A DNA stretch of 64,000 nucleotides from Curtobacterium sp. MCPF17_052 (GTDB lineage Bacteria > Actinomycetota > Actinomycetes > Actinomycetales > Microbacteriaceae). The stretch covers positions 74,878 through 138,877 of the forward strand of contig NZ_QKSD01000011.1 of the NCBI RefSeq assembly GCF_003234085.1. The letters are read 5' to 3'. This document shows, in pieces, positions 25,773 to 34,205 of this stretch. A program made the position numbers and the translations under genes. The number at the start of each line of letters is the position of its first letter. Position 1 is the stretch's first letter. The notes under the pieces were generated by a model, which had not been told where the DNA came from, made no database searches, and saw nothing but the letters and a program-made list of their open reading frames with translations.

Positions 25773-26056
25773 CGCTGCCGGACCGTCCTGCTGTGCCAGC
25801 GCTCCACATGCCGCGGAGACCATCGTGACGACAGGACCGCAAAGTGGCCCGGTTCCTCCACCGTACGGAGGCCCGCGGCTCTGCTCAACAAGAGTCCCCG
25901 GAACGCGGTTACGCGACGCGCTCGCTCCGAGCCTGATCCGCGGAGCGCGGCGGGTTGAAGCGGCCCCGCGACAAGACCGAGGTGCAGGCATGGGTGTCGC
26001 CGGGTCTAGCGTGGGGAGGTCTGGTTGCAAGCAGAGCAGGTAGGAGACCACTCGCG
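25773..26056. other. divergent promoter region between two AraC genes
   Basis: No gene is evident here. With the leader frame, about 440 bp separate the two divergent araC starts. AGGAG at 26042-26046 serves the rightward gene. No clear -35/-10 pair could be assigned by eye. Confidence 0.4.
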
Positions 26057-26968
26057 ATGACCACGCTCACGCTGCAGCACGACACGGACGACATCGACAC
26101 GGTCGCGACAGTCCTCGGACAGATGTACCCGAAGGTGCGGTTCGACCCCCCGCGGGGCAAGGTGCACTTCCAGGCCGACATCCGCGGCGACGAACAGCTC
26201 AGCCTCGCTCGCCTCACGATGGGGTTCCACGCCCAGGTGACCGTCGAGCCCGAAGGGGTCTTCACGTCGGCGATGCTGCTCGGCGGCCGCCTCGCGACGG
26301 TGCACGGTGACGGCGCGAACGCCGGAGGCGTCATCTTCGGCCAGGAGGAGACCGCTGCGGAGTACAACGGTTCGGAACTGCTCGTCGTCAACCTGCCCGA
26401 AGCCTCGCTCATCCGCCGTGCGGTCCGAGCGAGCGGCGCGGACAGTGGCGTCGTCCGGTTGCGCGGACACCACCCTCGGCCCGAGCACGCTGCCCTGTGG
26501 GTCCAGGCCGTGTCGCACGTCCACCGGAGCGTGGTGCAGGTCGAGTCCGCGTTCGAGAACGACATCATCCGCACCGCGGCCTTCGACTACCTGTTGGGAC
26601 TGGCGACGACGGCCCTGCCGTTCGAGGTGGTCACCCGCGTCCCTCCGGGCGTCGGGGCCGGCGAAGCGACCGTGCGCCGGGCCGTCGCGTACATGGACTC
26701 GCACCTGGCCGACGCGATCACGATGGAGGACATCGCCGCAGCCGCCCGGGTGTCACCGCGCGGTCTGCAGGCCGGCTTCCAGCGGCACCTCGAGATGACG
26801 CCGATGACCTACCTGCGCCGCGCCCGACTCGCCGAAGCCCACCGGGAACTGCTGCACGACCCGACCAAGACCATCAAGGCGGTGGCCGAGAAGTGGGGCT
26901 TCAGCAACCAGGGACGCTTCACGCGCATGCGGCGCGAGGTGTACGGGATCGAGGAACGCACCGGCTGA
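26057..26968 (+). CDS. AraC-family transcriptional regulator
   Basis: 303 aa. The N-terminal domain is a beta-rich effector domain different in detail from the other AraC proteins nearby. The C-terminal HTH reads ITMEDIAAAARVSPRGLQAG and FQRHLEMTPMTYLRRARLAE, with second helix EKWGFSNQGRFTRMRRE. It replaces the usual FGxxPxxxLR ending with VYGIEERTG. A desaturase gene follows 266 bp downstream on the same strand and may be its target. Confidence 0.88.
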   Translation: MTTLTLQHDTDDIDTVATVLGQMYPKVRFDPPRGKVHFQADIRGDEQLSLARLTMGFHAQVTVEPEGVFTSAMLLGGRLATVHGDGANAGGVIFGQEETAAEYNGSELLVVNLPEASLIRRAVRASGADSGVVRLRGHHPRPEHAALWVQAVSHVHRSVVQVESAFENDIIRTAAFDYLLGLATTALPFEVVTRVPPGVGAGEATVRRAVAYMDSHLADAITMEDIAAAARVSPRGLQAGFQRHLEMTPMTYLRRARLAEAHRELLHDPTKTIKAVAEKWGFSNQGRFTRMRREVYGIEERTG

Positions 26969-27234
26969 GCGTCGACGGTCGGGCGGTGGACAGGGGTGCG
27001 CGAACTGGACGCCGTGGCCACGACGACGTCCGCACGCTGGAGGTCGCCCGTGAGTTCCGGGAGCGGCCGACGGCTGTCCTCCCCGCAGACCCGGGCAGGG
27101 CCGCCGATCGGGACGTTCGAGCGCATCGATCTGAGGAACGGGCACGTTTGCGGTCGGTGTCACGTCCTCAGTACGGTCGATCTGTCCACATCGCGAGATG
27201 GGCATCCGCCAGCGCCGTCGACGGGAGCACCCCA

Positions 27235-28347
27235 ATGTCCACCGAGTCCGTGATCACCAGCCCCTACCGGAAGACCGGCACCGCGAACGGGCCGCGCGCC
27301 GGTGGCACGTCGACGTACTCGGCACTGCTGCAGCAGGTGAAGGACGCCGGGCTCCTCCGACGCCGCCGCGGTTTCTACTGGTCCGTGTTCGCCGCCCTCG
27401 TCGTGGCGTCCGCGGCCTGCTGGGTCGTCTTCGCGCAGCTCGGCTCCTCGTGGTTCCAGCTGATCGTGGCGGGCGCGCTCGGCGTGCTGTTCACCCAGTT
27501 CGCGTTCCTGTCGCACGAGGCGGCCCACCGGCAGGTGTTCGACTCCCGCAAGTGGAACGACCGTGCGGGCCGCTGGCTCGGCACGTTCGTCGTCGGCCTG
27601 TCGTACTCGTGGTGGATGAACAAGCACACCCGGCACCACGGCAACCCGAACACGATCGGCAAGGACCCGGACATCGCGCCGGACGGCGTCGTCTTCATCC
27701 CCGAGGACGCGGCCGCGACGAGCGGACCGATGCGCTGGCTCGTGCGGCACCAGGGGTGGCTGTTCTTCCCGCTCCTGACCCTCGAGGGCATCAACCTGCA
27801 CCGGCACGCGGTCACCTCGGTGCTCCGCGGTGTCGACGGGAAGAGCGACCGCCGTGACCGCGTCGTCGAGGGCGTCATGCTCCTCGCCCGGTTCGCGATC
27901 TACCTGCCCGTGGTCTTCGTGTTCCTGCCGTTCGGGATGGCGTGTGCGTTCCTCGGGGTGCAGCTGGCCGTGTTCGGCGTGATGATGGGCGCCTCGTTCG
28001 CCCCGAACCACAAGGGCATGCCGACCATCGCGCACGACGCGAAGGTCGACTTCTTCTCCCGTCAGGTCCGCACCTCGCGCAACATCCGCGGCGGCTGGTG
28101 GGTGTCGTTCCTGATGGGCGGCCTGAACTACCAGGTCGAGCACCACCTGTTCCCCTCGATGCCCCGCCCCGCCCTCAAGCAGGCGCGGCTCCTGGTCCGG
28201 GACCACTGCGACAGCCTCGACGTGCCCTACACGGAGACCACGCTGCTGCGCTCCTACGGCATCGTCGTCCGGTACCTGAACCGCGTCGGACTGGCCGCCC
28301 GCGATCCGTTCGACTGCCCGATGACCAGCGAGCTCCGCATCGGCTGA
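27235..28347 (+). CDS. fatty acid desaturase (membrane di-iron, front-end/acyl-lipid type)
   Basis: 370 aa. The three histidine boxes are intact: SHEAAHR, HTRHHGNP and QVEHHLFPSMPR. Four hydrophobic helices in two pairs (about residues 45-90 and 220-265) place the active site on the cytoplasmic face. It would introduce a double bond into membrane acyl chains using O2 and electrons from a ferredoxin or flavin partner not seen here. Upstream AraC regulator; the N-terminal 30 residues are hydrophilic. Confidence 0.93.
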   Translation: MSTESVITSPYRKTGTANGPRAGGTSTYSALLQQVKDAGLLRRRRGFYWSVFAALVVASAACWVVFAQLGSSWFQLIVAGALGVLFTQFAFLSHEAAHRQVFDSRKWNDRAGRWLGTFVVGLSYSWWMNKHTRHHGNPNTIGKDPDIAPDGVVFIPEDAAATSGPMRWLVRHQGWLFFPLLTLEGINLHRHAVTSVLRGVDGKSDRRDRVVEGVMLLARFAIYLPVVFVFLPFGMACAFLGVQLAVFGVMMGASFAPNHKGMPTIAHDAKVDFFSRQVRTSRNIRGGWWVSFLMGGLNYQVEHHLFPSMPRPALKQARLLVRDHCDSLDVPYTETTLLRSYGIVVRYLNRVGLAARDPFDCPMTSELRIG

Positions 28348-28360
28348 CCTCGACGGAGCC

Positions 28361-28454
28361 GGCCGCCCGGCCGGCATGACCGCCCAGCCGGCATGACCGA
28401 ACGGACCGCCCGGCCGCCCGGCCGGCACGACCGAACGGACCGCCGGCCGACACG
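28361..28454. repeat. GC-rich direct repeats between desaturase and MBL gene
   Basis: GACCGAACGGACCGCC occurs at 28395-28410 and 28429-28444, and CCGGCCGGCATGACCG-like units recur three times. The stretch sits between two convergent genes and may act as a bidirectional terminator. Confidence 0.65.
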
Positions 28455-28497
28455 TCCACCTCGCGTCGGCCCGCGGTCCGTTCGTCGTCCGGACTGC

Positions 28498-29133
28498 TCA
28501 GACCGTGATCGTCTCGCCGTCCGCCAGCGTCACCAGCTCCACCCCGGTGAGCTGACCGGCGAACTGCGCGAACGAGCCCTTGCCGACCTCGCTGAGCATC
28601 AGGTCGTGGATCTGCACGGCCCGCGTCGGCTGCACGGCACGGACGAAGTCGACGAGTTCACCGAGCTTCGCCCACGGCCCGGACGTCGGCACGAGCAGCG
28701 TCTCGACCGGCACGCCCGGCACCGCGTACGAGTCGCCCGGGTGGAAGACGCGGCCGTCGACCAGGAACCCGACGTTGCTCATCGGCGGCACGTCGGCGTG
28801 GATGACGGCGTGGTCGCCGCCGAACACGCGGACCTCGAAGCCGCCGGCGGTGATCGTGTCGCCGGGGGAGACGGCGACCACACGGCCGTCGTGGTCGCCG
28901 AGCGCGTCGACGACGGACGCCGGCGCCCAGATGCGGAGGCCCGGCTGCGCGTCGAGGGCCGCGCCGAGGACGTCGGCGTCGAAGTGGTCGGGGTGGTCGT
29001 GCGTGACGAGCACGGCGTCGGCTGCGGCCACGAGGTCGGCGGACGTCGCCGTGTAGGCGCCCGGGTCGAGGAGGACGCTGCGGTCGCCGTCGCGGAGGAC
29101 CACGGTGGCATGGGTGTGCTTGGTGAGTTCCAT
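28498..29133 (-). CDS. MBL-fold metal-dependent hydrolase (UlaG/YcfJ-like)
   Basis: 211 aa. The metal-binding motif VLVTHDHPDHFDADV (HxHxDH) is intact, with a second histidine in FGGDHAVIH, HPGD (Asp) and a final histidine in VQIHDLML. The family hydrolyses phosphodiesters, lactones or similar bonds. Leaderless: TACACT on the minus strand lies 7 nt before the ATG. It is divergent from a MarR gene and shares its palindromic operator. Confidence 0.88.
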   Translation of the reverse strand: MELTKHTHATVVLRDGDRSVLLDPGAYTATSADLVAAADAVLVTHDHPDHFDADVLGAALDAQPGLRIWAPASVVDALGDHDGRVVAVSPGDTITAGGFEVRVFGGDHAVIHADVPPMSNVGFLVDGRVFHPGDSYAVPGVPVETLLVPTSGPWAKLGELVDFVRAVQPTRAVQIHDLMLSEVGKGSFAQFAGQLTGVELVTLADGETITV

Positions 29134-29139
29134 GAGCGA

Positions 29140-29164
29140 AAGTGTACAGCCAACCTGTACACTT
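29140..29164. promoter_or_regulatory. perfect 10-bp palindromic operator with both -10 boxes inside
   Basis: AAGTGTACAG (29140-29149) and CTGTACACTT (29155-29164) with a 5-bp spacer. Each arm contains a TACACT -10 box facing outward, 7 nt from the ATG at 29133 and 7 nt from the ATG at 29171. A MarR dimer bound here would block both promoters. Confidence 0.85.
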
Positions 29165-29170
29165 CCGTCC

Positions 29171-29614
29171 ATGGCCCTCCGCGACTTCACGCTCGACGAC
29201 GCGAACGCCCTGCGCCGCGCGATCGGGGACAGCACCCGCGCCGTCCGCCGTTCCGAGGCCACTCCGGAGGGCCAGGTCGAGACACTCGGCTTCCTGGCCC
29301 GCGACGGTGCCCGGAGCATCGCCGCGCTGGCGCGACTTCGACGGGTGCGGCACCAGTCCATGCGGGTCACGGTCGCCGACCTCGAGGCGCAGGGGCTCGT
29401 CGAGCGGACCCCGGACCCGACCGACGCACGAGGGGTCCTGGTCTCGTTGACCGACGCCGGCCGGACCGTGATCGACGAGCTCCGGATCCGCCGGTCCGCC
29501 CGTGTCCTGGCTGCCGCCGAACGCGCGCTCACGCCTGAGGAGCGCGCCACCCTCGCCCACGCCGCCGACGCGATCGTCAAGCTCACCGCGGCGCTGGAGA
29601 CGGACGGCAGCTGA
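29171..29614 (+). CDS. MarR-family transcriptional regulator
   Basis: 147 aa. Winged HTH: IAALARLRRVRHQSMRVTVA (recognition helix) and the wing RTPDPTDARGVLVSLTDAG, with flanking dimerisation helices. Leaderless ATG. It is autoregulatory in all likelihood, because the palindrome overlaps its own -10 box and that of the divergent MBL hydrolase. That pairing suggests the hydrolase's substrate or product is the ligand. Confidence 0.92.
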   Translation: MALRDFTLDDANALRRAIGDSTRAVRRSEATPEGQVETLGFLARDGARSIAALARLRRVRHQSMRVTVADLEAQGLVERTPDPTDARGVLVSLTDAGRTVIDELRIRRSARVLAAAERALTPEERATLAHAADAIVKLTAALETDGS

Positions 29615-29679
29615 CACTCGGTGACGAGTGACCGGCGATCGGCGATCGGCGACCGATGACGGGTGATGGGCGACGGACG

Positions 29680-29711
29680 GGAGGCGCGGTGCGGGCCCGC
29701 CCCGCGCCTCC
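29680..29711. terminator. GGAGGCGCGG hairpin
   Basis: GGAGGCGCGG (29680-29689) and CCGCGCCTCC (29702-29711) are perfect arms between convergent marR and the next leftward gene. Confidence 0.6.
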
Positions 29712-29760
29712 AGTCCGGCCGCACCCCCGGTCAGGAGGTCAGGAGCGCGATCCCGTCACG

Positions 29761-30210
29761 TCAGGAGGTGGGCTCGAACCCGTAGACAAGGGGATCCCGT
29801 CGGATGGCCTGCAGCAGATGGCGGATGTGCCACGATGCGGCGCCGACCTCGATCCGGTACCGCCCGAGCGGGTGGAACCGTGTCGCGATCTGTTCCGTGT
29901 TCGTGCGGGTGACACCCTCGCGGACGAGGAGTTCGCCGCAGTCGCTCGTCGAGACGACGACCTGGGGCGTCGTCCTGGTGATCCCTCGCGAGTGTGTCGA
30001 ACGGACCTCGCCCTCCGCGGCCGTCACGTGGCACGTGATCGTGGTCCGGTGCGCGGCGTCGGAGGAACGGACGACCGCCGGTCCGACGAACAGGACCCCG
30101 ACGAGGCAGAGGAGCGTCGCGACGCCGGCGCCGAAACGCAGCCAGGCTCGTCGCTCCGCACATGTCGGTCGACGTCGAGCCGCGCCGACATGGTCTCCGT
30201 GCCGCCCCAC
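29761..30210 (-). CDS. single-pass membrane protein with extracytoplasmic two-cysteine domain
   Basis: 149 aa from a GTG at 30210 preceded by GTGGGGAC. A positively charged start, one helix (LRFGAGVATLLCLVGVLFVG) and an exposed domain with cysteines in TCHVTAAEGEVRST and TSDCGELLVREGV. Residues about 58-135 align with the C-terminal domain of the protein at 1344-2267, keeping both cysteines and the GxYxxxxG(A/G)xSW end. Function unknown. Confidence 0.65.
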   Translation of the reverse strand: MGRHGDHVGAARRRPTCAERRAWLRFGAGVATLLCLVGVLFVGPAVVRSSDAAHRTTITCHVTAAEGEVRSTHSRGITRTTPQVVVSTSDCGELLVREGVTRTNTEQIATRFHPLGRYRIEVGAASWHIRHLLQAIRRDPLVYGFEPTS

Positions 30211-30331
30211 GCTGCCGTCCCCACTCCGCGGACCTGCACTCGGTCCGATCCCGACCATCCTGCCGCACGACGCGACCCATGACCTCAGCCGCTGCAAGGG
30301 CCGCCACACCGGCCCGCGTACCGTCCAGCTC

Positions 30332-30661
30332 GTGTCCGACGACCAGCAACCACGACCCGACCCGACGCGCGTCGGTGACCAGCCGGCGCTCCGCACACGC
30401 TCGGGTTCGAACTGGCTCGCGTGGGGTGCGGTCACGACGGTCCTGGTCGCGGCGGTCATGGTGCTCATGGGCATCCGGCAGCCCGCGGTGGGGTGGCCGG
30501 CACTGGTGGTGGTCGTGGTCCTGTTCTTCGCGATGGTCGTCGTCCGCGGGGCCGTCCGCCCCCTGCGGACGCGCCTGGTGACGCTCGCGGCCCTCGACCT
30601 GGGGATCGTCGCCGTCGGGTTGGCGGCCGTGCTCGTGGTCCTCGTGACGGCACCGGGCTGA
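30332..30661 (+). CDS. small three-helix membrane protein, unknown function
   Basis: 109 aa from a GTG at 30332. A polar N-terminus (SDDQQPRPDPTRVGDQPALR) leads to helices at about 30-47, 51-68 and 80-105. No family is recognised. Divergent from the two-cysteine membrane protein across about 120 bp. Confidence 0.55.
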   Translation: MSDDQQPRPDPTRVGDQPALRTRSGSNWLAWGAVTTVLVAAVMVLMGIRQPAVGWPALVVVVVLFFAMVVVRGAVRPLRTRLVTLAALDLGIVAVGLAAVLVVLVTAPG

Positions 30662-30888
30662 CCACCACTGCCGGTGACGACTCCGGTGGTGGCTGGGTGC
30701 CCGCCGCCGTCGCAGTCGTACCGCCGGTGTACATTGAGCCGAGTACGGACCATCCCGATGCGTGCGTTCCCGACGAGACCGTTGCCCTGACTCGGTTGCG
30801 GGTGCCCCGCTCCTCCTGGGGGTCCACCTGTGCACACCACCGCCGGCCTCCGCCGTGCACGCATCGAACTGGTCAGAACCGGTTCACC

Positions 30889-31182
30889 ATGAAGTACGTC
30901 GTCTACGGACTGACATCCGTCCTCACCAGCAGTGCCGCCGCCTCCGCGGTGATGCGGTACGCGGTCGCGCTCGGGCAGACGGGCAGCAGCGACCTCGTCG
31001 CGATCCCCGCCGTCGACATCGCGGGCGTGCCGATCGCCGTCGAGGTGTTCCTCGGCCCGGGCGTCCCCCTCCTCGCGGAACCCGCCGCGGACGACCTGCT
31101 CGAGCCCGAGCACCGGGAGTTCGTCGACGACCTCGCCGAGCGCACCCGCTTCCTCGCGGCGCGGCGGTCCGAGCGGGCCTGA
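30889..31182 (+). CDS. hypothetical protein
   Basis: 97 aa. A short N-terminal hydrophobic stretch (VVYGLTSVLTSSAAASAVM), a beta-like middle (VDIAGVPIAVEVFLGPGVPL) and an acidic-basic C-terminal helix. There is no known domain. The 227-bp gap upstream has the sequence TACATTGAGCC but no clear promoter. Confidence 0.5.
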   Translation: MKYVVYGLTSVLTSSAAASAVMRYAVALGQTGSSDLVAIPAVDIAGVPIAVEVFLGPGVPLLAEPAADDLLEPEHREFVDDLAERTRFLAARRSERA

Positions 31183-31191
31183 CCGGCTCCG

Positions 31192-31512
31192 TCAGGTGCG
31201 CTCGAGGACCAGCGTCCCCGCTCCGACGGGCAGTGTGCCGGCGCGGTACGCGATCACCGCGCCCGCGGCAGTCGTGGCGTCGACGCGGATCGAGGCGGCA
31301 CCGAACCGCCAGCTGCGGTTGACGCAGAAGACGGCGAACTCGACGGTGCCTCCGTCCGGCAGCACCCAGGTGCCGGACCCCCACTGCGCCGGCTGTCCGA
31401 CGCCGTCCACGCTGACCGTGGGCCGCGCACCCCAGGCGAACCACGGCCTGTGCAGGCGGAGCTCGACGCGACGACGGGTGGTGCCGGACGGCAGCGGGGC
31501 CCCCGTCACCAC
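31192..31512 (-). CDS. hypothetical small beta-rich protein next to DUF427
   Basis: About 106 aa from GTG 31512 (or GTG 31509), overlapping the DUF427 stop. The core LHRPWFAWGARPTVSVDGVG and later strands resemble a compact beta sandwich that a host of surface-binding domains share, but no family is recognised. Coupling to DUF427 implies a joint role. Confidence 0.6.
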   Translation of the reverse strand: MVTGAPLPSGTTRRRVELRLHRPWFAWGARPTVSVDGVGQPAQWGSGTWVLPDGGTVEFAVFCVNRSWRFGAASIRVDATTAAGAVIAYRAGTLPVGAGTLVLERT

Positions 31513-32018
31513 CCGAGCGTCCCGGGCTCGCCCTTGAACGGCCCGACGATGTCCGCGGTGATCCACCCACCGTAGAAGTCGCCCTCCTGTGCGCGGACAC
31601 GCTCACCGGCGACCTCGCACGAGTCCATCTGCGACGGGTACACGGCCACCAGGTCGCGCAGCTCGCCGTACCCCTGCCACGGCGTCGGGTAGGTCCAGGC
31701 ACCCCGCCGGACGACCCGGTCGCCGCCGTGCACGTCGAAGTACGAGGCACTGCCCTTGAACTCGCACATGCTCGACCCGCTGGTGGGGACGAGGGCGTCG
31801 GGCGCGAAGTCCGAGATCGGCAGGTAGTACACCGGCGGGTGGCTGGTCTCGAGCACGCGGACCGCACCGATCGTGTCGGCGACGACCTGGCCACCGAGCC
31901 GCACGACGACGCGGGACGCGGTCCGCTCGACGCGCGGCGGACGCGGGTAGTCCCACACCGACTCCTGGCCGGCTCCGGGGACGTCGGGGGTGGGGTGGCT
32001 CGGGCTGCGTCGGGTCAT
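31506..32018 (-). CDS. DUF427 domain-containing protein
   Basis: 170 aa. The DUF427 fold is clear from SVWDYPRPPRVERTASRVVV, ETSHPPVYYLPISDFAPDAL and FKGSASYFDVHGGDRVVR. Actinobacterial DUF427 proteins are cytoplasmic and of unknown function. The protein ends at FKGEPGTLGW, where the next gene's GTG overlaps. Confidence 0.9.
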   Translation of the reverse strand: MTRRSPSHPTPDVPGAGQESVWDYPRPPRVERTASRVVVRLGGQVVADTIGAVRVLETSHPPVYYLPISDFAPDALVPTSGSSMCEFKGSASYFDVHGGDRVVRRGAWTYPTPWQGYGELRDLVAVYPSQMDSCEVAGERVRAQEGDFYGGWITADIVGPFKGEPGTLGW

Positions 32019-32180
32019 GTCCCCAGTTCTACCCGCCGGAACCGACGGACTGGAGGCTCGTCACCAGCTGGCACGTCGGCACGTGCGATCAGGGCGAGGA
32101 TCCGGACGACGCCCCTGGCCTCCGGAGCGTGGCGGGGCTACGCTCCGGACACCACCTCCTCAACGACGAGAGGCTGTCCC

Positions 32181-34130
32181 GTGCGCCGAACCATCGCGAT
32201 CACCCTCGCGGCCGTGACCATCGTCGGGGCGCAGGCCCTGGCCGGACCTGCGACCGCCGCACCACCACCGACGACGACCGCAACCACCGGTGCTGCCTCG
32301 ACCGGTCCTGCCTCGACCGGTCCTGCCTCGACCGGTCCTGCATCCACCAGTGCGGTGACCAGCGCCGCCGCCACCGCCGGACGCGGCCACGCGCCGGCGG
32401 CGACACACCAGAACCCGATGGCACTGCGCCTCCCGGACGGCCAGACGGCGGCGAGCTGCGCCGACCCGACCGCGATCCACGGGGTCGGCCGCGACCGCAA
32501 CTGGTACCTGTACTGCACGACCGACGCCCTGACGGCGACGGAGGAGACCGCCACCGGTGAGCTCGTGCAGCACAGCGTCCCGACCTACCGGTCCACGAAC
32601 CTGACGGACTGGACGTACGTCGGCGACGCGTTCACCACGAAGCCGGCCTGGGTCGGCGGGGCCAACGGCATCTGGGCGCCCGAAGTCGTCCAGCGCGGCC
32701 GCACCTGGTTCCTCTACTACACGGCGTCGGACACCCCGTCGGCGACCGGCCCCACCGGCGGTGGATCGGCGATCGGCGTCGCCACGAGCAGCAGCCCGAC
32801 CGGCCCGTGGACGGACTCGGGCGGACCGGTCGTCGCTCCGCAGACCGCACCGAATGGTGACGGCTTCCGGTGGTCGTTCGACCCCGAGGTCATCACCGAC
32901 TCCGGTCGCACCTACCTGTACTTCGGGAGCTACTTCGGCGGCGTGCACGTCCGACAGCTCACCGCGGACGGACTGCGCTCGCTGCCGGAGACCGAGCGGC
33001 AGATCGCGATCGACAACCGCTACGAGGGCTCGTACCTCATGCGGCACGGCGGCTGGTGGTACTACATGGGCTCCGCGACGAACTGCTGCAACGGCTCGCT
33101 CACCGGCTACGGCGTCTTCGTCGCCCGCTCGAAGAGCCCGCTCGGACCCTTCCGCGACCGTGACGGCGTCGCGATCACCGACACCCGGGTCGGAGGCTCG
33201 CCCCTGCTCGCACAGAACGGCAACCGCTGGGTGGGTACCGGGCACAACACGGTGGTCACCGACTTCGCCGGTCAGGACTGGGTGATCTACCACGCCGTGG
33301 ACCGCAACGACCCGTACTACGCGGGGCAGACCGGCTACACGAAGCGCCCGGCGCTCATCGACCCGCTCGACTGGGTCGGCGGCTGGCCCGTCGTCCGCGG
33401 TGGAGCAGGACCGTCGGACTCGGTGCAGCCCGCTCCGGCCGCACAGCCGGGGCAGCGATCGGCGTACCGTCCGCGCCTCGCCCCGGTCGACGTGCCGGCC
33501 CGCACGATCCGGTCGCTGTCCACCGACTTCCGGGGTGACGCGCTGCCGCCGGCGCTGACCTGGACGCGGCAGCCCGATCCGTCGACCTACCGGGTCCGGG
33601 GCGGTGCCTTCTCGTGGCAGACCCAGGACGCGGACCTGCACCCACCGCAGACCCCGCTCGCGTCGGTGCTGACCGAAGCGGCACCCGCCGGTGACTACGT
33701 CGTCGAGACCCGCGTGCGGATGGACACCCCGGCCACCGGCGACTCGTTCAACTACCGGCAGGGCGGGCTCGTGGTCTACGGCGATGACGGGAACTACGTC
33801 CGACTCGTCTCGAACTCGATCTTCAACACGCGGCAGACGGAGTTCGGCAAGCAGGTCAGCGGGCAGCCCGAGGGCGCGCCGACCTACGGCAACATGGTCG
33901 TCGGGCCGGTCGGTGACGCGACCACGCTCCGGATCGTGCACCGGCTCGTCGACCGTGAGCACCGCTACACGGCGTACACCAGCGTCGACGGTCGGCACTT
34001 CGTGCGCGGCGGCACCTGGACGGCGGACCTCGGGTCGACACCGCGGATCGGGCTCATCTCCCTCGGCGGTGCCGGTTCGACGAGCACGTTCGAGGACCTG
34101 CTGGTCAGCACCGTGCGGTCGGTCCGGTAG
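32181..34130 (+). CDS. secreted GH43-family glycoside hydrolase with C-terminal beta-sandwich domain
   Basis: 649 aa from a GTG preceded by GAGAGG. A Sec signal peptide (cleavage near ATA-AP) and a Thr/Ser-rich linker encoded by a 15-bp repeat lead into a five-bladed GH43 domain (about 75-430). Probable general base is the Asp of SCADPTAI, the pKa-modulating Asp is in FDPEVI and the acid Glu in YEGSYLM. A cysteine pair occurs at ATNCCNGSL. A C-terminal domain (about 450-649) resembles the beta-xylosidase C2/concanavalin domain. Likely an arabinan- or xylan-active exoenzyme for plant polysaccharides. Confidence 0.87.
   Translation: MRRTIAITLAAVTIVGAQALAGPATAAPPPTTTATTGAASTGPASTGPASTGPASTSAVTSAAATAGRGHAPAATHQNPMALRLPDGQTAASCADPTAIHGVGRDRNWYLYCTTDALTATEETATGELVQHSVPTYRSTNLTDWTYVGDAFTTKPAWVGGANGIWAPEVVQRGRTWFLYYTASDTPSATGPTGGGSAIGVATSSSPTGPWTDSGGPVVAPQTAPNGDGFRWSFDPEVITDSGRTYLYFGSYFGGVHVRQLTADGLRSLPETERQIAIDNRYEGSYLMRHGGWWYYMGSATNCCNGSLTGYGVFVARSKSPLGPFRDRDGVAITDTRVGGSPLLAQNGNRWVGTGHNTVVTDFAGQDWVIYHAVDRNDPYYAGQTGYTKRPALIDPLDWVGGWPVVRGGAGPSDSVQPAPAAQPGQRSAYRPRLAPVDVPARTIRSLSTDFRGDALPPALTWTRQPDPSTYRVRGGAFSWQTQDADLHPPQTPLASVLTEAAPAGDYVVETRVRMDTPATGDSFNYRQGGLVVYGDDGNYVRLVSNSIFNTRQTEFGKQVSGQPEGAPTYGNMVVGPVGDATTLRIVHRLVDREHRYTAYTSVDGRHFVRGGTWTADLGSTPRIGLISLGGAGSTSTFEDLLVSTVRSVR
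32293..32337. repeat. 15-bp in-frame tandem repeat, 3 copies
   Basis: CTGCCTCGACCGGTC occurs at 32293-32307, 32308-32322 and 32323-32337. It encodes the AS-TGP units of the GH43 linker, which may vary in number between strains. Confidence 0.85.
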
Positions 34131-34134
34131 ACGA

Positions 34135-34184
34135 CGGACGGCCGACAGGCCCGGTGCGACTGCACCGGGCCTGTCGGCCGTCCG
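34135..34184. terminator. 23-bp perfect hairpin between convergent genes
   Basis: The arms at 34135-34157 (CGGACGGCCGACAGGCCC...) and 34162-34184 are exact complements with a 4-nt GACT loop. Bidirectional terminator of the GH43 and AraC genes. Confidence 0.85.
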
Positions 34185-34205
34185 CCGGAGCGGGACCCGC
34201 TCAGG

